Part shown: positions 11,415-19,295 of the stretch, in pieces
Layout: each line of letters opens with the position of its first letter
How positions within the stretch are numbered: position 1 is the stretch's first letter
Source of the DNA: Acidobacteriota bacterium
GTDB lineage: Bacteria; Acidobacteriota; Blastocatellia; Pyrinomonadales; Pyrinomonadaceae
Assembly: GCA_019239425.1 (NCBI GenBank)
Contig: JAFAZX010000027.1
Location: 124,001 to 188,000, forward strand
Direction: 5' to 3'
DNA: 64,000 bases
Position numbers and translations under genes: made by a program
The notes under the pieces: model-generated
What the model was told of the DNA's origin: nothing
The model's database searches: none
The model's input: the letters and a program-made list of their open reading frames with translations, nothing else

Positions 11415-12497
11415 TCATCCTTTGAAGATTTCGCGCAAGCCTCCGAGTAAACAGTCGTTCTCTTCCGGCGTGCCGACGCTGACGCGGAAGTAGTCTTTGA
11501 GCTTGGGGTAGCCGCTCACGTCGCGGATGAGCACGCCGAAGCGTTCGAGCAGCTCGTCGTAGACGCGCCGCGGCTCTATCGAAGAACGCACGACCATGAA
11601 GTTCGCGTGCGAACGCACGGGCGCGAGCCCTTCGACGTTTTGCAGTTCTGTGAAAAGCCGCTCACGCTCGGCGACGACGCGCTCGACCGTGGGCTTTAGC
11701 TCCGACTCGTACAGCTCGACGGCCACCTCGGCCGCCGTCTGCGAGAAGCGGTTGAGGTTGTATGGGAGCACCGCCTTCGAGACTTCGCGCGCGAGTTCGG
11801 GCGCGGCCAGAAGGTAGCCGACGCGCAGGCCCGCGAGCGCCATCGCCTTCGAGAAGGTGCGGAAGACGGCGAGGTTCGTGTGGCGTCCGAGGAGCGGCGC
11901 GACCGTGCGGCCGGAGAACTCGAAGTACGCCTCGTCGATGACGACGACGCCGTCGGTCGTCTCCAACAACTCTTCGAGGGCGGCCTCTTCGATGCGGCAG
12001 CCCGTGGGGTTGTTCGGCGAACAGAGGATGACAACGTCGGGCCGTTCGCGCCCGACCGCCTCGCGCAGCGCGGCCACGTCGAAACCGAGTTCGTCGTCGA
12101 GGGGCACGCTCAAGACCTCGCCGCCGAGCACGGTGGCGACCTGCCGGTAGAGCGCGAAGGTCGGCTCAGAGATGAGCGCGCGTCGGCCTTCGCCCACCGT
12201 GACCATGAGCGTCGCCTGAATCAGCTCGTTCGAGCCGTTGCCCGCGACGACGCCGTCCGCGCGCCAGCCGGCGAAGTCCGCGAGCTTCTCATGAAGAGAC
12301 GCGGGCACGAAGTCCGGGTAGCGTGACCAGTTGCGCGACTCCATCCGCTTGATCGTCTCGCGCCTCAAGGTCTCGGACACGCCCCACGGGTTCTCGTTCT
12401 GGTTGAGCTTCACCGCGCCGCGGTCTGGCTTCAAAGTGTAAGCCTTCAGCTCGCGGACGCGTGGCTTGATCTTGTCTAAAGGGTTGTGCTTGGTCAC
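11415..12497 (-). CDS. hisC: Histidinol-phosphate aminotransferase
   Basis: 360 residues, a fold-type I PLP aminotransferase. NENPWGVSE is near the N-terminus, CSPNNPTGCRI is the cofactor region, VIDEAYFEF holds the PLP-contact Asp/Tyr, and TFSKAMALAGLRVGYL carries the Schiff-base Lys. It converts imidazole acetol-phosphate to histidinol phosphate. The start is GTG at 12497. A hairpin element of about 80 bases separates it from hisD, the largest break in this otherwise overlapping operon. Confidence 0.95.
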   Translation of the reverse strand: MTKHNPLDKIKPRVRELKAYTLKPDRGAVKLNQNENPWGVSETLRRETIKRMESRNWSRYPDFVPASLHEKLADFAGWRADGVVAGNGSNELIQATLMVTVGEGRRALISEPTFALYRQVATVLGGEVLSVPLDDELGFDVAALREAVGRERPDVVILCSPNNPTGCRIEEAALEELLETTDGVVVIDEAYFEFSGRTVAPLLGRHTNLAVFRTFSKAMALAGLRVGYLLAAPELAREVSKAVLPYNLNRFSQTAAEVAVELYESELKPTVERVVAERERLFTELQNVEGLAPVRSHANFMVVRSSIEPRRVYDELLERFGVLIRDVSGYPKLKDYFRVSVGTPEENDCLLGGLREIFKG

Positions 12498-12525
12498 TTC
12501 AATCTCGACAGTTATGGAAACGGCA

Positions 12526-12604
12526 TTTCACCACAGAGACACAGAGGCACAGCTTCTTGGAATATTGACACCAAGCTGTGTCTCTGTGTCTCTGTGGTGA
12601 AATC
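12526..12604. repeat. Hairpin element, CACAGAG family, copy 1
   Basis: The left arm reads TTTCACCACAGAGACACAGA and continues to AGGCACAGCTT; the right arm is its inverse with one or two differences. The centre is about 10-15 bases. It sits between hisD and hisC inside the operon, so it must be transcribed. It is not followed by a T-run and is unlikely to terminate fully, because hisC has no separate promoter that I can see. Confidence 0.85.
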
Positions 12605-12641
12605 AATTCTCAATACTCCAAAGCCGAAAGAAAATAAGCAA

Positions 12642-13931
12642 CTACGCCTTAATCCTAATCAAAGCCGAGCGCGCGTGCGCCTCTAAGCCTTCCGCTTCGG
12701 CGAGGGCGGCGATGAGCGGCGCGGTCTGTTGCAGCGCCTCGCGCGTGTAGCGGATGACGCTGGTGCGGCGCAGAAAATTATGGACGCCGAGCGCGGAGGA
12801 GAAGCGCGAGGCGCCGCCCGTCGGGAGCACGTGGTTCGGGCCGGCGAAGTAGTCGCCGACGGCCTCGGGCGTGTGCTCGCCGTAGAAGATGGCCCCGGCG
12901 TGTCGGACGCGTGCGGCCCACGCGTCGGGGTCGCGCGTCATGATTTCGAGGTGCTCGGGCGCCAGCTCGTTGACGACCTCGCACGCCTCCTCCAACGTCC
13001 CGACGACGAAGGCGGCGCCGAAGTCTGTGAGCGAGCGTTCGACGACAGACCTTCGTGGAAGCGTCTCGGCCTGAAGCGCGACCTGCGCCGAGACGAGCTG
13101 TGCGAGCTTGAGGTCGGTCGTGACGAGAATCGCGGAGGCGTCCTCGCCGTGCTCGGCCTGCGCGAGCAGGTCTGCGGCGATGAAGTCGGCGCGCGCCGTC
13201 TCGTCCGCGAGCACGACGACTTCGGAAGGCCCGGCGACCGAGTCGATGCCGACCGCGCCGTAGACGAGACGTTTGGCGGCGGCCACGTACTTGTTGCCCG
13301 GCCCCGTGATGACGTCGACGCGCGGGATCGTCTCCGTCCCGTAGGCCAGCGCCGCGACGGCGTGCGCGCCGCCGACCTGATAAACCTCGGTCACGCCCAG
13401 CTCGAGCAGGGTGGCCGCGACGGCGGGTGTTTCGCTGAGGGTGCGCGGCGGCGTGACGACGGCGACGCGGCTGACGCCCGCCACCTGCGCGGGCACGACG
13501 TTCATCACGACCGACGAAGGGTAACTCGCCGTCCCGCCCGGCACGTAGAGGCCGGCGGCCTCGACCGGCGTGACGCGCTGGCCGAGGCGCACGCCGCGCG
13601 CCGTCTCGAACTCCCAGCTCTCGACCCGTTCCCTTTCGTGAAAGGCGCGGACGTTCTCGACGCTCGCGCGCACCGCTTCGAGCACGCGCGCGTCGCAGCG
13701 CGCGGCCGACTCGCGCAACGTTCTTTCTTCGACGCGGAGTTCTTCGGGACGCAGGCTCACGCCGTCGAAGCGCCCGGCGTATTCGACGAGTGCCGCGTCG
13801 CCGCGGCGGCGCACGTCCTCGACAATCGCGGCGACGACCGTCGTCAGTTCGGCGTCGGCCGAGACGCTGCGCGCGTGTATCGCGGCGAGCCTTTCGCGGC
13901 GGCGTCTGGCGTCTGTGACGACCTCTATCAA
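12642..13931 (-). CDS. hisD: Histidinol dehydrogenase
   Basis: 429 residues. Signatures seen: GLYVPGGTASYPSSVVMNVVPA, the NAD-binding and zinc region ITGPGNKYVAAAKRLVYG, GIDSVAGPSEVVVLAD, the Zn ligand segment LLAQAEHGEDA, and ELAPEHLEI near the end. It oxidises histidinol to histidine in two NAD-dependent steps. The start is a TTG at 13931 overlapping the hisG stop (TTGA), implying translational coupling. Confidence 0.96.
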   Translation of the reverse strand: MIEVVTDARRRRERLAAIHARSVSADAELTTVVAAIVEDVRRRGDAALVEYAGRFDGVSLRPEELRVEERTLRESAARCDARVLEAVRASVENVRAFHERERVESWEFETARGVRLGQRVTPVEAAGLYVPGGTASYPSSVVMNVVPAQVAGVSRVAVVTPPRTLSETPAVAATLLELGVTEVYQVGGAHAVAALAYGTETIPRVDVITGPGNKYVAAAKRLVYGAVGIDSVAGPSEVVVLADETARADFIAADLLAQAEHGEDASAILVTTDLKLAQLVSAQVALQAETLPRRSVVERSLTDFGAAFVVGTLEEACEVVNELAPEHLEIMTRDPDAWAARVRHAGAIFYGEHTPEAVGDYFAGPNHVLPTGGASRFSSALGVHNFLRRTSVIRYTREALQQTAPLIAALAEAEGLEAHARSALIRIKA

Positions 13932-14569
13932 GATTGTGCCCCCCCCTCGGCGACGACGCGGCCGAGGTCTTTGATCAACTTCCCGACCGCCTCGGCCTTC
14001 AACTGGTAGCTGGCGCGGTTGACGACGAGGCGGCCCGTGGACTCGGTGATGGTCTCGACGACGGCCAGGCCGTTCTCGGCGAGCGTGCGGCCGGTCTCGA
14101 CCAGATCGACGATGCAGTCGGACAGGCCGAGCACGGGCGCGAGTTCGACCGAGCCGGAGAGTTCGATGATCTCGACGGGCACGCCCTTCGCCCCGAAGTG
14201 TGCCGCGGCGACGCGCGGGTACTTCGTGGCGACGTGGAGCACGCCCGCGCGCGTGGTGGCGTCCTCATCCCCGCGCGCGGCGACGGCGATGACGCAGCGG
14301 TTTATCTTCAGGTCGAGCGGCTGCAAGAGGTCGGCCTCGGCTTCGAGCAGGACGTCGCGGCCGACGACGCCGCAGTCCGCTATCCCATGCTCGACGTAGA
14401 CGGGCACGTCCGCCGGCTTGACGAAGACGAAGCGGTAGCCGCCCGACTCGTCCTCGACGGCCAAACGCCGCGACGCCAGAGCCTCCGCGCTCACGCGCAC
14501 GCCCGCCCGCGCCAGCAGAGCCAGCGTGTCCTGCTGCATCCTCCCCTTCGCAATCGCAATCGTCAGCAT
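13928..14569 (-). CDS. hisG: ATP phosphoribosyltransferase, short (HisZ-dependent) form
   Basis: 213 residues, the length of the short HisG form, which lacks the C-terminal regulatory ACT-like domain and works only with HisZ. It contains TIAIAKGRMQQDT at the N-terminus, GIADCGVVGRDVL, and the PRPP loop DCIVDLVETGRTLAENGL. It commits ATP and PRPP to histidine synthesis and is the feedback-controlled step. hisZ is present immediately upstream, as this form requires. Confidence 0.96.
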   Translation of the reverse strand: MLTIAIAKGRMQQDTLALLARAGVRVSAEALASRRLAVEDESGGYRFVFVKPADVPVYVEHGIADCGVVGRDVLLEAEADLLQPLDLKINRCVIAVAARGDEDATTRAGVLHVATKYPRVAAAHFGAKGVPVEIIELSGSVELAPVLGLSDCIVDLVETGRTLAENGLAVVETITESTGRLVVNRASYQLKAEAVGKLIKDLGRVVAEGGAQS

Positions 14570-14575
14570 AGCTCA

Positions 14576-14658
14576 AAGGGTGCCGGGTGTTGGGTGCTGG
14601 GTGCTGGGTTAAAGCCGGTTCCTGCCCAGCATCCAGCACCCGGCACTCAGCACCCCTT
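14576..14658. repeat. Heptad hairpin element, TGGGTGC family, copy 2
   Basis: Tandem TGGGTGC-type heptads are followed by an inverted array, with AAAGCCGGTTCC in the centre. It fills the hisZ-hisG junction exactly, and the hisZ stop codon lies at its right edge. The same central GCCGG or ACCCGG motif occurs in the other copies of this family. Confidence 0.85.
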
Positions 14659-15761
14659 CAATCCATCTTTATGCGCTCGCCTTGCTCTCGCCTGCGTCGC
14701 GCTTCGCGGAAGCGTTCGGTCACGTCTTTGCCTGCAATCGTGGCGGGCGCGTCCGCGCCGTTCTCCGTCTCGAAGTCGCGGCGGGCGAGGACTTCGGTGA
14801 GCGCGTCGAGGTCGAGGACGAAGCCGACGGCCGGCTCGCGGCGGCCGAAGTTGGCCGTCAGGTCGTCGTAGCGCCCGCCGCCGCCGACGCGCGCGCCCGC
14901 GCCCTCGACGTAGACTTTGAAGACGAGGCCCGTGTAGTAGCCGAGCCCCGACACGTCCGACAGGTCGACCGAGAAGCCTTCGCCGAAGCCCAAAGTCTCG
15001 ACCGCGGAGAGAAGCTTTTCCAATTCGTCGAGCGTGGCGCGCGAGCCCGCGTTCGACAGGAGCTTCTTCGCAGCGCCCGGTATCTCGCGCCCGCCGGAAA
15101 GACGTAAGAGCCGCGCGGCGCGCTCGGCCCGCGCGTCGTGGCTGCCCAGCGCTTTGAGGAACGCGGCGAGCGCCCCCGCGTCGCGCGCGTCAACCAACTG
15201 GCGCATCTCCTCGCGCGCCTCCGGGGAGAGGCCGAGCTGTTCGGCGACGCCGTTGAAGACGCCGACGTGGTTGAGCGTGACGCGGCAGGAGCCGGCCAGC
15301 CCGAGCCGGCCGAGCACCTCCGCGACGATGGCGAGGACTTCGATGTCCGCGTCTGCGCCGCCCGCGCCGATCAGCTCGCAGCCGAGCTGCCGGCCCTGCC
15401 GCCGCCACTCCGCGCGCGAGTGCGGGAGCTGCCGGAAGACCGACGCGGCGTAGCAGAAGCGCAGGGGCCGCGGCGCGTTCGCAAACAGCGTGGCCGCGGC
15501 GCGCGCGACCGAAGAGGTGATGTCGGGCCTGAGCGCCAGCAAACGTCCGTCGGTGTCCGCGAAGCGGAAGGCGCGGCGCGCCTCGACGTGCCCCATGCCG
15601 CGCTCGAACAGCGCGTAGTAATCGACCGAGGGCGTCGCGATCTCCTCGTAGCCCCAGCCGTCGAAGACGGACATCGCCGCCGTCTCGACCGCCCGGCGCA
15701 GACGCGCCTCGCGCCCGAAGTAGTAGCGCATCCCGCCCGGGATTTTCGAAAGAGGCTCCAT
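14658..15761 (-). CDS. hisZ: ATP phosphoribosyltransferase regulatory subunit
   Basis: 367 residues, a class II aminoacyl-tRNA-synthetase-like paralogue of HisRS. GMRYYFGREARLRR and the motif-2 segment LRPDITSSVARAAA are visible. FCYAASVFRQLPHSRAEWRRQGRQLGCELIG replaces the full HisRS active site, and SGLGYYTGLVFKVY is near residue 270. HisZ has no charging activity; it complexes with short HisG and confers histidine feedback. It is the first structural gene of the operon, downstream of the hisL attenuator and one hairpin element. Confidence 0.92.
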   Translation of the reverse strand: MEPLSKIPGGMRYYFGREARLRRAVETAAMSVFDGWGYEEIATPSVDYYALFERGMGHVEARRAFRFADTDGRLLALRPDITSSVARAAATLFANAPRPLRFCYAASVFRQLPHSRAEWRRQGRQLGCELIGAGGADADIEVLAIVAEVLGRLGLAGSCRVTLNHVGVFNGVAEQLGLSPEAREEMRQLVDARDAGALAAFLKALGSHDARAERAARLLRLSGGREIPGAAKKLLSNAGSRATLDELEKLLSAVETLGFGEGFSVDLSDVSGLGYYTGLVFKVYVEGAGARVGGGGRYDDLTANFGRREPAVGFVLDLDALTEVLARRDFETENGADAPATIAGKDVTERFREARRRREQGERIKMD

Positions 15762-15766
15762 AATTT

Positions 15767-15848
15767 GAGTGATGAGTGATGAGTGATGAGTGATGAATGG
15801 AAGGCCCTACGTCTCTTATTCATCATTCATCACTCATCACTCATCATT
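15767..15848. repeat. Heptad hairpin element, TGATGAG family, copy 1
   Basis: GAGTGAT heptads (five in the left arm) are inverted on the right as CATCACTCATCA units, with about 18 bases between. It is placed between the his attenuator terminator and the hisZ start codon, so it forms part of the his leader mRNA downstream of the attenuation point. Confidence 0.85.
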
Positions 15849-15849
15849 A

Positions 15850-15892
15850 AAACAAAAACGCCGCCCGACACCGGTTGTGTCGCGTGCGGCGT
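15850..15892 (-). terminator. his operon attenuator terminator
   Basis: On the minus strand, about 50 bases after the leader-peptide stop, CGCCG...CGACAC / GTGTCG...CGGCG form a two-part stem with an AACCG loop, followed by TTTTTGTTTT. An alternative pairing exists between GCGTGTG at 15955-15961 (end of the leader ORF) and CACACGC at 15889-15895 (base of the terminator). That pairing would prevent the terminator, the arrangement expected of transcription attenuation. Confidence 0.8.
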
Positions 15893-15941
15893 GTGTTGGT
15901 GAAATCCTCTGCGCCCTGGTGCTGCTTCGAGAGCCGGCGCC

Positions 15942-16022
15942 CTACTTATCACCCCACACGCGGCCGCGCGCATGGCCGTGGTGACCATGATGATGCTGCG
16001 CTGCGTTGTGGCGGTGCGTCAT
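15942..16022 (-). CDS. hisL: Histidine operon leader peptide
   Basis: A 26-residue ORF too short for ordinary gene calling. It begins MTHRHNAAQHHHGHHGH, with eight His among the first 17 residues (codons 3, 5, 10-12, 14, 15, 17), and ends at TAG 15942-15944. It lies between a strong promoter and a terminator hairpin, upstream of hisZ. By analogy with enterobacterial hisL, ribosome stalling at the His codons during histidine shortage should favour the antiterminator. The ribosome-binding site is weak (GAGG 14 bases upstream). Confidence 0.85.
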   Translation of the reverse strand: MTHRHNAAQHHHGHHGHARGRVWGDK

Positions 16023-16050
16023 GCTTTTAACCCGTCCCTCAGACGCGACA

Positions 16051-16080
16051 GTTATAAACGAGCCGGTCGGAGGGTGTCAA
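16051..16080 (-). promoter_or_regulatory. Promoter of the his operon (sigma-70 type)
   Basis: On the minus strand TTGACA (16075-16080) is followed after 18 bases by TATAAC (16051-16056), near-consensus. Transcription would start around 16044, about 22 bases before the hisL start codon. The predicted leader to hisZ is about 280 nt and includes hisL, the attenuator and one hairpin element. Confidence 0.75.
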
Positions 16081-16084
16081 ACGG

Positions 16085-16161
16085 AAGGATGAAGTAGGAA
16101 GGATGAAGGATGAAGGTGAGAGGGTCTGACCTTCATCCTTCATCCTTCCTACTTCATCCTT
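16085..16161. repeat. Hairpin element, GGATGAA family, perfect 33-bp arms
   Basis: Arms 16085-16117 and 16129-16161 are exact reverse complements (33 bp) around an 11-base loop, built of GGATGAA and GGATGAAGTAGGAA units. The right arm encodes the last residues and the TAG stop of the VWA protein gene (ERMK-stop). It lies just upstream of the his promoter and may also separate the two transcription units. Confidence 0.9.
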
Positions 16162-17327
16162 TCAGAGTAGTAGCCGACGCGGGTGGAGACTTCGTAGTCG
16201 CGGCCGGGCACTTCGACGCGGACGCGGCGGAAGCGGCCGTCGCGGGCGGGCGCGGTCGGCGTGTAGTAGAGCGCGTACTGGTGGCGCAGCTCGTCGGCGA
16301 TCTCGGCGTAGACGCTCGCGAGCGAGCGGAAGCTCGGGGGCCGGTAGAGCCGGCCGCCGGTGGCGCGCGTCAGCGCCGAGAGGTTCTCCTCGCTCGCGTC
16401 GAGCACGCGCAGGCCTTCGCGCAGGTCGCCGATGCGCAGTTGGTTGAAGCGGACGGAGGCGTCGTTGCCGCCCAGCAGGTTATCCAGCTCCTCGCGCTTG
16501 CGCGCCCGCTCGATCTCCGTGTTGGCGATGGCGTAGACGGTCACCTGCGCTTCGAGGAGTGAGCGCAGGGCGGCCTCGGCGGTGGCCGAGCCGCGGTTGC
16601 TGTCGATGCCGTCGCTGAGGACGACGAGCGCGCGGCGCCGCTCGTTCCGCTGGAACTGCTCGCGCGCGGCGAGCAGCAGCGCGTCGTTGAAGCGCGTGAA
16701 GACGCCGGTCGAGAGGCGGTTCAGGGCGCGGCGCAGTTGCAGGCGGCTCTTCGACCAGTCGAGCAGAAGCTCGACGCGGTCGTCGAACTTGACGAGGCAG
16801 AAGCGGTCGTCGGCCGAGACGCCCGCGGCGAAATCGTCGGCCGCGCGGCGGAAGTCTTCGAAACTCTCCGCGACCGACGAGGAGGCGTCCACGAGCAGCG
16901 CCACGTCCACCGGCACCTGTCTCAGAGAGAGGTCACTCAGGGGCTGCTCGCGCCCGTCCTCGAAGACCTTGAAGTCTCCGCGCCCGAGTCCCGTCACGAG
17001 TCTTCCGTCCGCGTCGCGCACCGTCACGGGCAGCAGAACCTCCGACGCGTTGATGCGGACGACCTCGTCCTCGCCGACCTCCACGTCCGCCCGCTTCGGC
17101 GGCTCCGCCTTCTGCGGCCGCGGCTCGGCGGCCGGCTTCGTCCGTGGGTCGGGCGGCGGCTCCTCCGACGAAGGCGGCACGTACGGCCCCGCGGGGGCCT
17201 GCGACCTCTGCGCCGGCCGCGTTCGTTTCTGGGTGGAGGCCGTGGGGATGCAGGTCAGAATCAGACAGAGAGAGACAGAGACGCAGAGCTTTAATTTCAA
17301 ATTTGAAATTTCAAATTTGAAATTCAT
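16149..17327 (-). CDS. Secreted VWFA-domain protein (VWFA-related acidobacterial type)
   Basis: 392 residues. The N-terminus (about 30 residues, ending TCIPTAST) is a hydrophobic export signal, followed by a Pro-rich linker to about residue 85. A short Ig-like segment (LLPVTVRDADGRLVTGL...DFKVFEDG) comes next, and then a VWA domain with the MIDAS motif DASSS near residue 142 and a second ligand region LSDGIDSN. This order is typical of the VWFA-related family abundant in Acidobacteria. Its ATG overlaps the TGA of the upstream gene (ATGA), so the two are probably coupled. The signal peptide appears to be made of repeat DNA (see findings). Binding partner unknown; surface adhesion or pilus-associated function is inferred from its place after the tad genes. 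Confidence 0.85.
   Translation of the reverse strand: MNFKFEISNLKLKLCVSVSLCLILTCIPTASTQKRTRPAQRSQAPAGPYVPPSSEEPPPDPRTKPAAEPRPQKAEPPKRADVEVGEDEVVRINASEVLLPVTVRDADGRLVTGLGRGDFKVFEDGREQPLSDLSLRQVPVDVALLVDASSSVAESFEDFRRAADDFAAGVSADDRFCLVKFDDRVELLLDWSKSRLQLRRALNRLSTGVFTRFNDALLLAAREQFQRNERRRALVVLSDGIDSNRGSATAEAALRSLLEAQVTVYAIANTEIERARKREELDNLLGGNDASVRFNQLRIGDLREGLRVLDASEENLSALTRATGGRLYRPPSFRSLASVYAEIADELRHQYALYYTPTAPARDGRFRRVRVEVPGRDYEVSTRVGYYSERMK
17291..17326. repeat. TTTGAAATTTCAAA short palindromic repeat
   Basis: Alternating TTTGAAA and TTTCAAA heptads (14-base period) overlap the first nine codons of the VWA gene, encoding NFKFEISNLK. It is strikingly AT-rich against its surroundings. An adjacent CAGAGA-rich stretch (17260-17288) encodes the LCVSVSLCL hydrophobic core of the signal peptide. 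Confidence 0.7.
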
Positions 17328-18070
17328 TTGGAGTCCTTGGCGTCTTCGCCCATCGCGGCGCGCATGGCGTTGATGACGGGCTCGCCGACGCGGCGCTTGC
17401 GCAGCTCGGCGAGCTTCGCCGCCGAGAGGTCGAACTCCACCGGCGACTGCTCGATGCGGCGGACGATGGTGCCTTCGGAGAAGCCCGCCTCGACCATCTC
17501 GACGACCGAGTCGTTCGTCAGCGTCGGCGTGCGCTCGAGCTTCGCCGCGCCCCCCGCCTCGGCCGGCGGCCTGATGATGCGCACCGACGCGGAGCCTGTC
17601 GTTAAAGTGTCCGAGTCGCCGCCCCCGCTCCCTCCGCGCGAGCGCGTGCGCCCGCTCGAACCGCCCGAGGAGCCGAAGATGCCGACCTCGCCCGGGTCGT
17701 TTCCGGGCTGTGCCCCCGCGCCCTGCCGGCCGTTCGAAGCCCGCAGGCCGCCGAGCGGCATCTCGTCTTCGTCCCAACCCCCGTCCGCGAACTCGACCGA
17801 CTCGGCGCGCGAGAGCATCGCCAGGATGACGCGCTCGGGCACGCCGCCCTTCTTCAGCTCGATGAGGCGGTCGGGCGAGAGGTCGAAGTTGACGGGCCGC
17901 GCGTTGATGATGGCGATGACCGTCTTCTCCCTGAACCCGGCGCGGACGAGTTTGACCACCGAAGCGTTCGTCAGCGTGTTCGAACCGGCCGGCTGACTCT
18001 GCCCCTGCGCGCGCGCGGCCGAAACCGCGGCGACGAAGACCAACACGAAACTCAACAGACGCGTCTTCAT
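17324..18070 (-). CDS. Secreted protein with two copies of a helical repeat domain
   Basis: 248 residues. A signal peptide (KTRLLSFVLVFVAAVSAARA) is followed by two related domains of about 50 residues. Copy 1 begins LTNASVVKLVRAGFREKTVI and copy 2 LTNDSVVEMVEAGFSEGTIV; each ends in FDLSxxxLxELxxxxVxxxVIxAM. They are joined by a Gly/Ser-rich low-complexity linker. I recognise the repeat as a recurring unit of exported acidobacterial proteins, but no function is established. The ATG at 18070 is preferred over a TTG two codons earlier. Confidence 0.7.
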   Translation of the reverse strand: MKTRLLSFVLVFVAAVSAARAQGQSQPAGSNTLTNASVVKLVRAGFREKTVIAIINARPVNFDLSPDRLIELKKGGVPERVILAMLSRAESVEFADGGWDEDEMPLGGLRASNGRQGAGAQPGNDPGEVGIFGSSGGSSGRTRSRGGSGGGDSDTLTTGSASVRIIRPPAEAGGAAKLERTPTLTNDSVVEMVEAGFSEGTIVRRIEQSPVEFDLSAAKLAELRKRRVGEPVINAMRAAMGEDAKDSK

Positions 18071-18121
18071 CCTCAAAACACCTCAGCCACAAAACACGCG
18101 CAACCCGGGGGAAATTCCAGC

Positions 18122-18263
18122 AGGCAGTGGGCAGATGGCAGTAGGCAGTTCAGAGCAGCACACCCTCGAACGTTCATGCTTTGACCTCGGCGAACTCCGG
18201 CGCCGAACAATCGCGCCCTTGTGAGTGCGGCCAACTGCCTACTGCCGTCTGCCTACTGCCTAC
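18122..18263. repeat. Hairpin element, GCAGTAG family, long loop
   Basis: GGCAGTG/GGCAGAT/GGCAGTA/GGCAGTT heptads at 18122-18150 are inverted at 18232-18263, around an unusually long central segment of about 80 bases with no repeat character. The right arm meets the stop codon of the lytic transglycosylase gene. Arms match at about 26 of 28 positions. Confidence 0.8.
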
Positions 18264-19135
18264 TCTCCCTTCGCGTACTTCCCTCCGACGCGCTTCACGT
18301 AGTTGCGCGTCTCGCGGAAGGGGGGCACGCGGTAGCCGTAGCGCATGACGTTGCCCTCGCCCGCGTTGTAGCCCGCGAGCACGAGGTCTACGCGGCCGTT
18401 GAAGCGGCGCAGCAGCTCCTTCAAATACCGCGCGCCGCCCGCGACCGATTGCGCGGGGTCGTGCGGGTTGCGCACGCCGAAGCGCGCGGCCGTCCCCGGC
18501 ATCAACTGCATCAGCCCGCGCGCGCCCACGGGGCTGACCGCCTTCGAGCTGAAGTGAGACTCCTGCTCCATCACGCAGAAGATGAGGTACGGGTCTACGC
18601 CGTGGCGCGAGCCGTTCTGGCGGATGATGTTGTCGAGCCCGGCGCTGCCGGTCGTCCAGCGCCGCTCGCGCTTCTTCTTCGCGGTGCCGTCGGCCGCGAC
18701 CTCTTCGGGTTCGAGGCGCTCGCGCTCGACGTGGTCGACGCGCGCCTTCTCGATGAAGGTCGAGATGTTGCCGCGCCGGAACCAGACGCCGTCGGCGCCC
18801 TCGCTCGCCTCGTCCACCTCCATCTTCGCGCCGCCGACGAGGTAGATCCACACGGCCTGGACTTCCTCGACCTTCGGCTTCTCGTCGGCGCCCGCCTTCA
18901 CGGCCGAAGCCTCGCTCGCGGTCTTAACTTCCTTCGCGCCCGCCTTCACCACCTCGCGCACGCGGGCCTTGTCGATGAGGTTCGTCACGCCGCCGCGCCT
19001 GTACCAGACGCCCTGCGCGTCCTCCCAGGCCTCGTCCACCTCCATCGTCGTCCCGTCCGCCAGCTTCAACTGGTCTGCGAGTACAGGAAAAGAGAAAGAC
19101 AGAAACGTGATGAGTAGCAACGCGGCTTTCGTCAA
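18260..19135 (-). CDS. Exported lytic transglycosylase (SLT domain)
   Basis: About 291 residues. A signal peptide ([19 protein letters not shown]) is followed by two copies of a roughly 40-residue segment ([22 protein letters not shown] and [22 protein letters not shown]). A C-terminal SLT domain carries the catalytic Glu in [20 protein letters not shown], then [15 protein letters not shown] and [12 protein letters not shown]. It cleaves murein glycan strands, plausibly opening the wall for the pilus. The start is placed at TTG 19135; an open frame continues 62 codons upstream, but that part is encoded by the inverted repeat at 19142-19279 and is probably not gene. Confidence 0.85.
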   Translation of the reverse strand: MTKAALLLITFLSFSFPVLADQLKLADGTTMEVDEAWEDAQGVWYRRGGVTNLIDKARVREVVKAGAKEVKTASEASAVKAGADEKPKVEEVQAVWIYLVGGAKMEVDEASEGADGVWFRRGNISTFIEKARVDHVERERLEPEEVAADGTAKKKRERRWTTGSAGLDNIIRQNGSRHGVDPYLIFCVMEQESHFSSKAVSPVGARGLMQLMPGTAARFGVRNPHDPAQSVAGGARYLKELLRRFNGRVDLVLAGYNAGEGNVMRYGYRVPPFRETRNYVKRVGGKYAKGE

Positions 19136-19141
19136 CGTTAC

Positions 19142-19279
19142 GCTGGGAGCGCGGGCATCCCTGCCCGCCTGAGCGCGCAGCGCGAAGACGGAGGCACGCC
19201 TTACCTCAACGTTGAGGTAAGGCGTAAGGCTGTCAGCGCGCTGAGGCGCGCTAGCGGGCAGGGATGCCCGCGCTCCCAG
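19142..19279. repeat. Long composite inverted repeat, GGGAGCGCGGGCATCCC family
   Basis: The ends CTGGGAGCGCGGGCATCCCT and their inverse bracket about 138 bases. Inside, GCCTTACCTCAACG and CGTTGAGGTAAGGC form the tip. It is mostly palindromic throughout and sits between the AAA+ ATPase gene and the transglycosylase gene. The outer GCGGGCATCCCTGCCCGC is itself a small palindrome. Confidence 0.85.
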
Positions 19280-19295
19280 CTTCAGGGCTCGTCTC

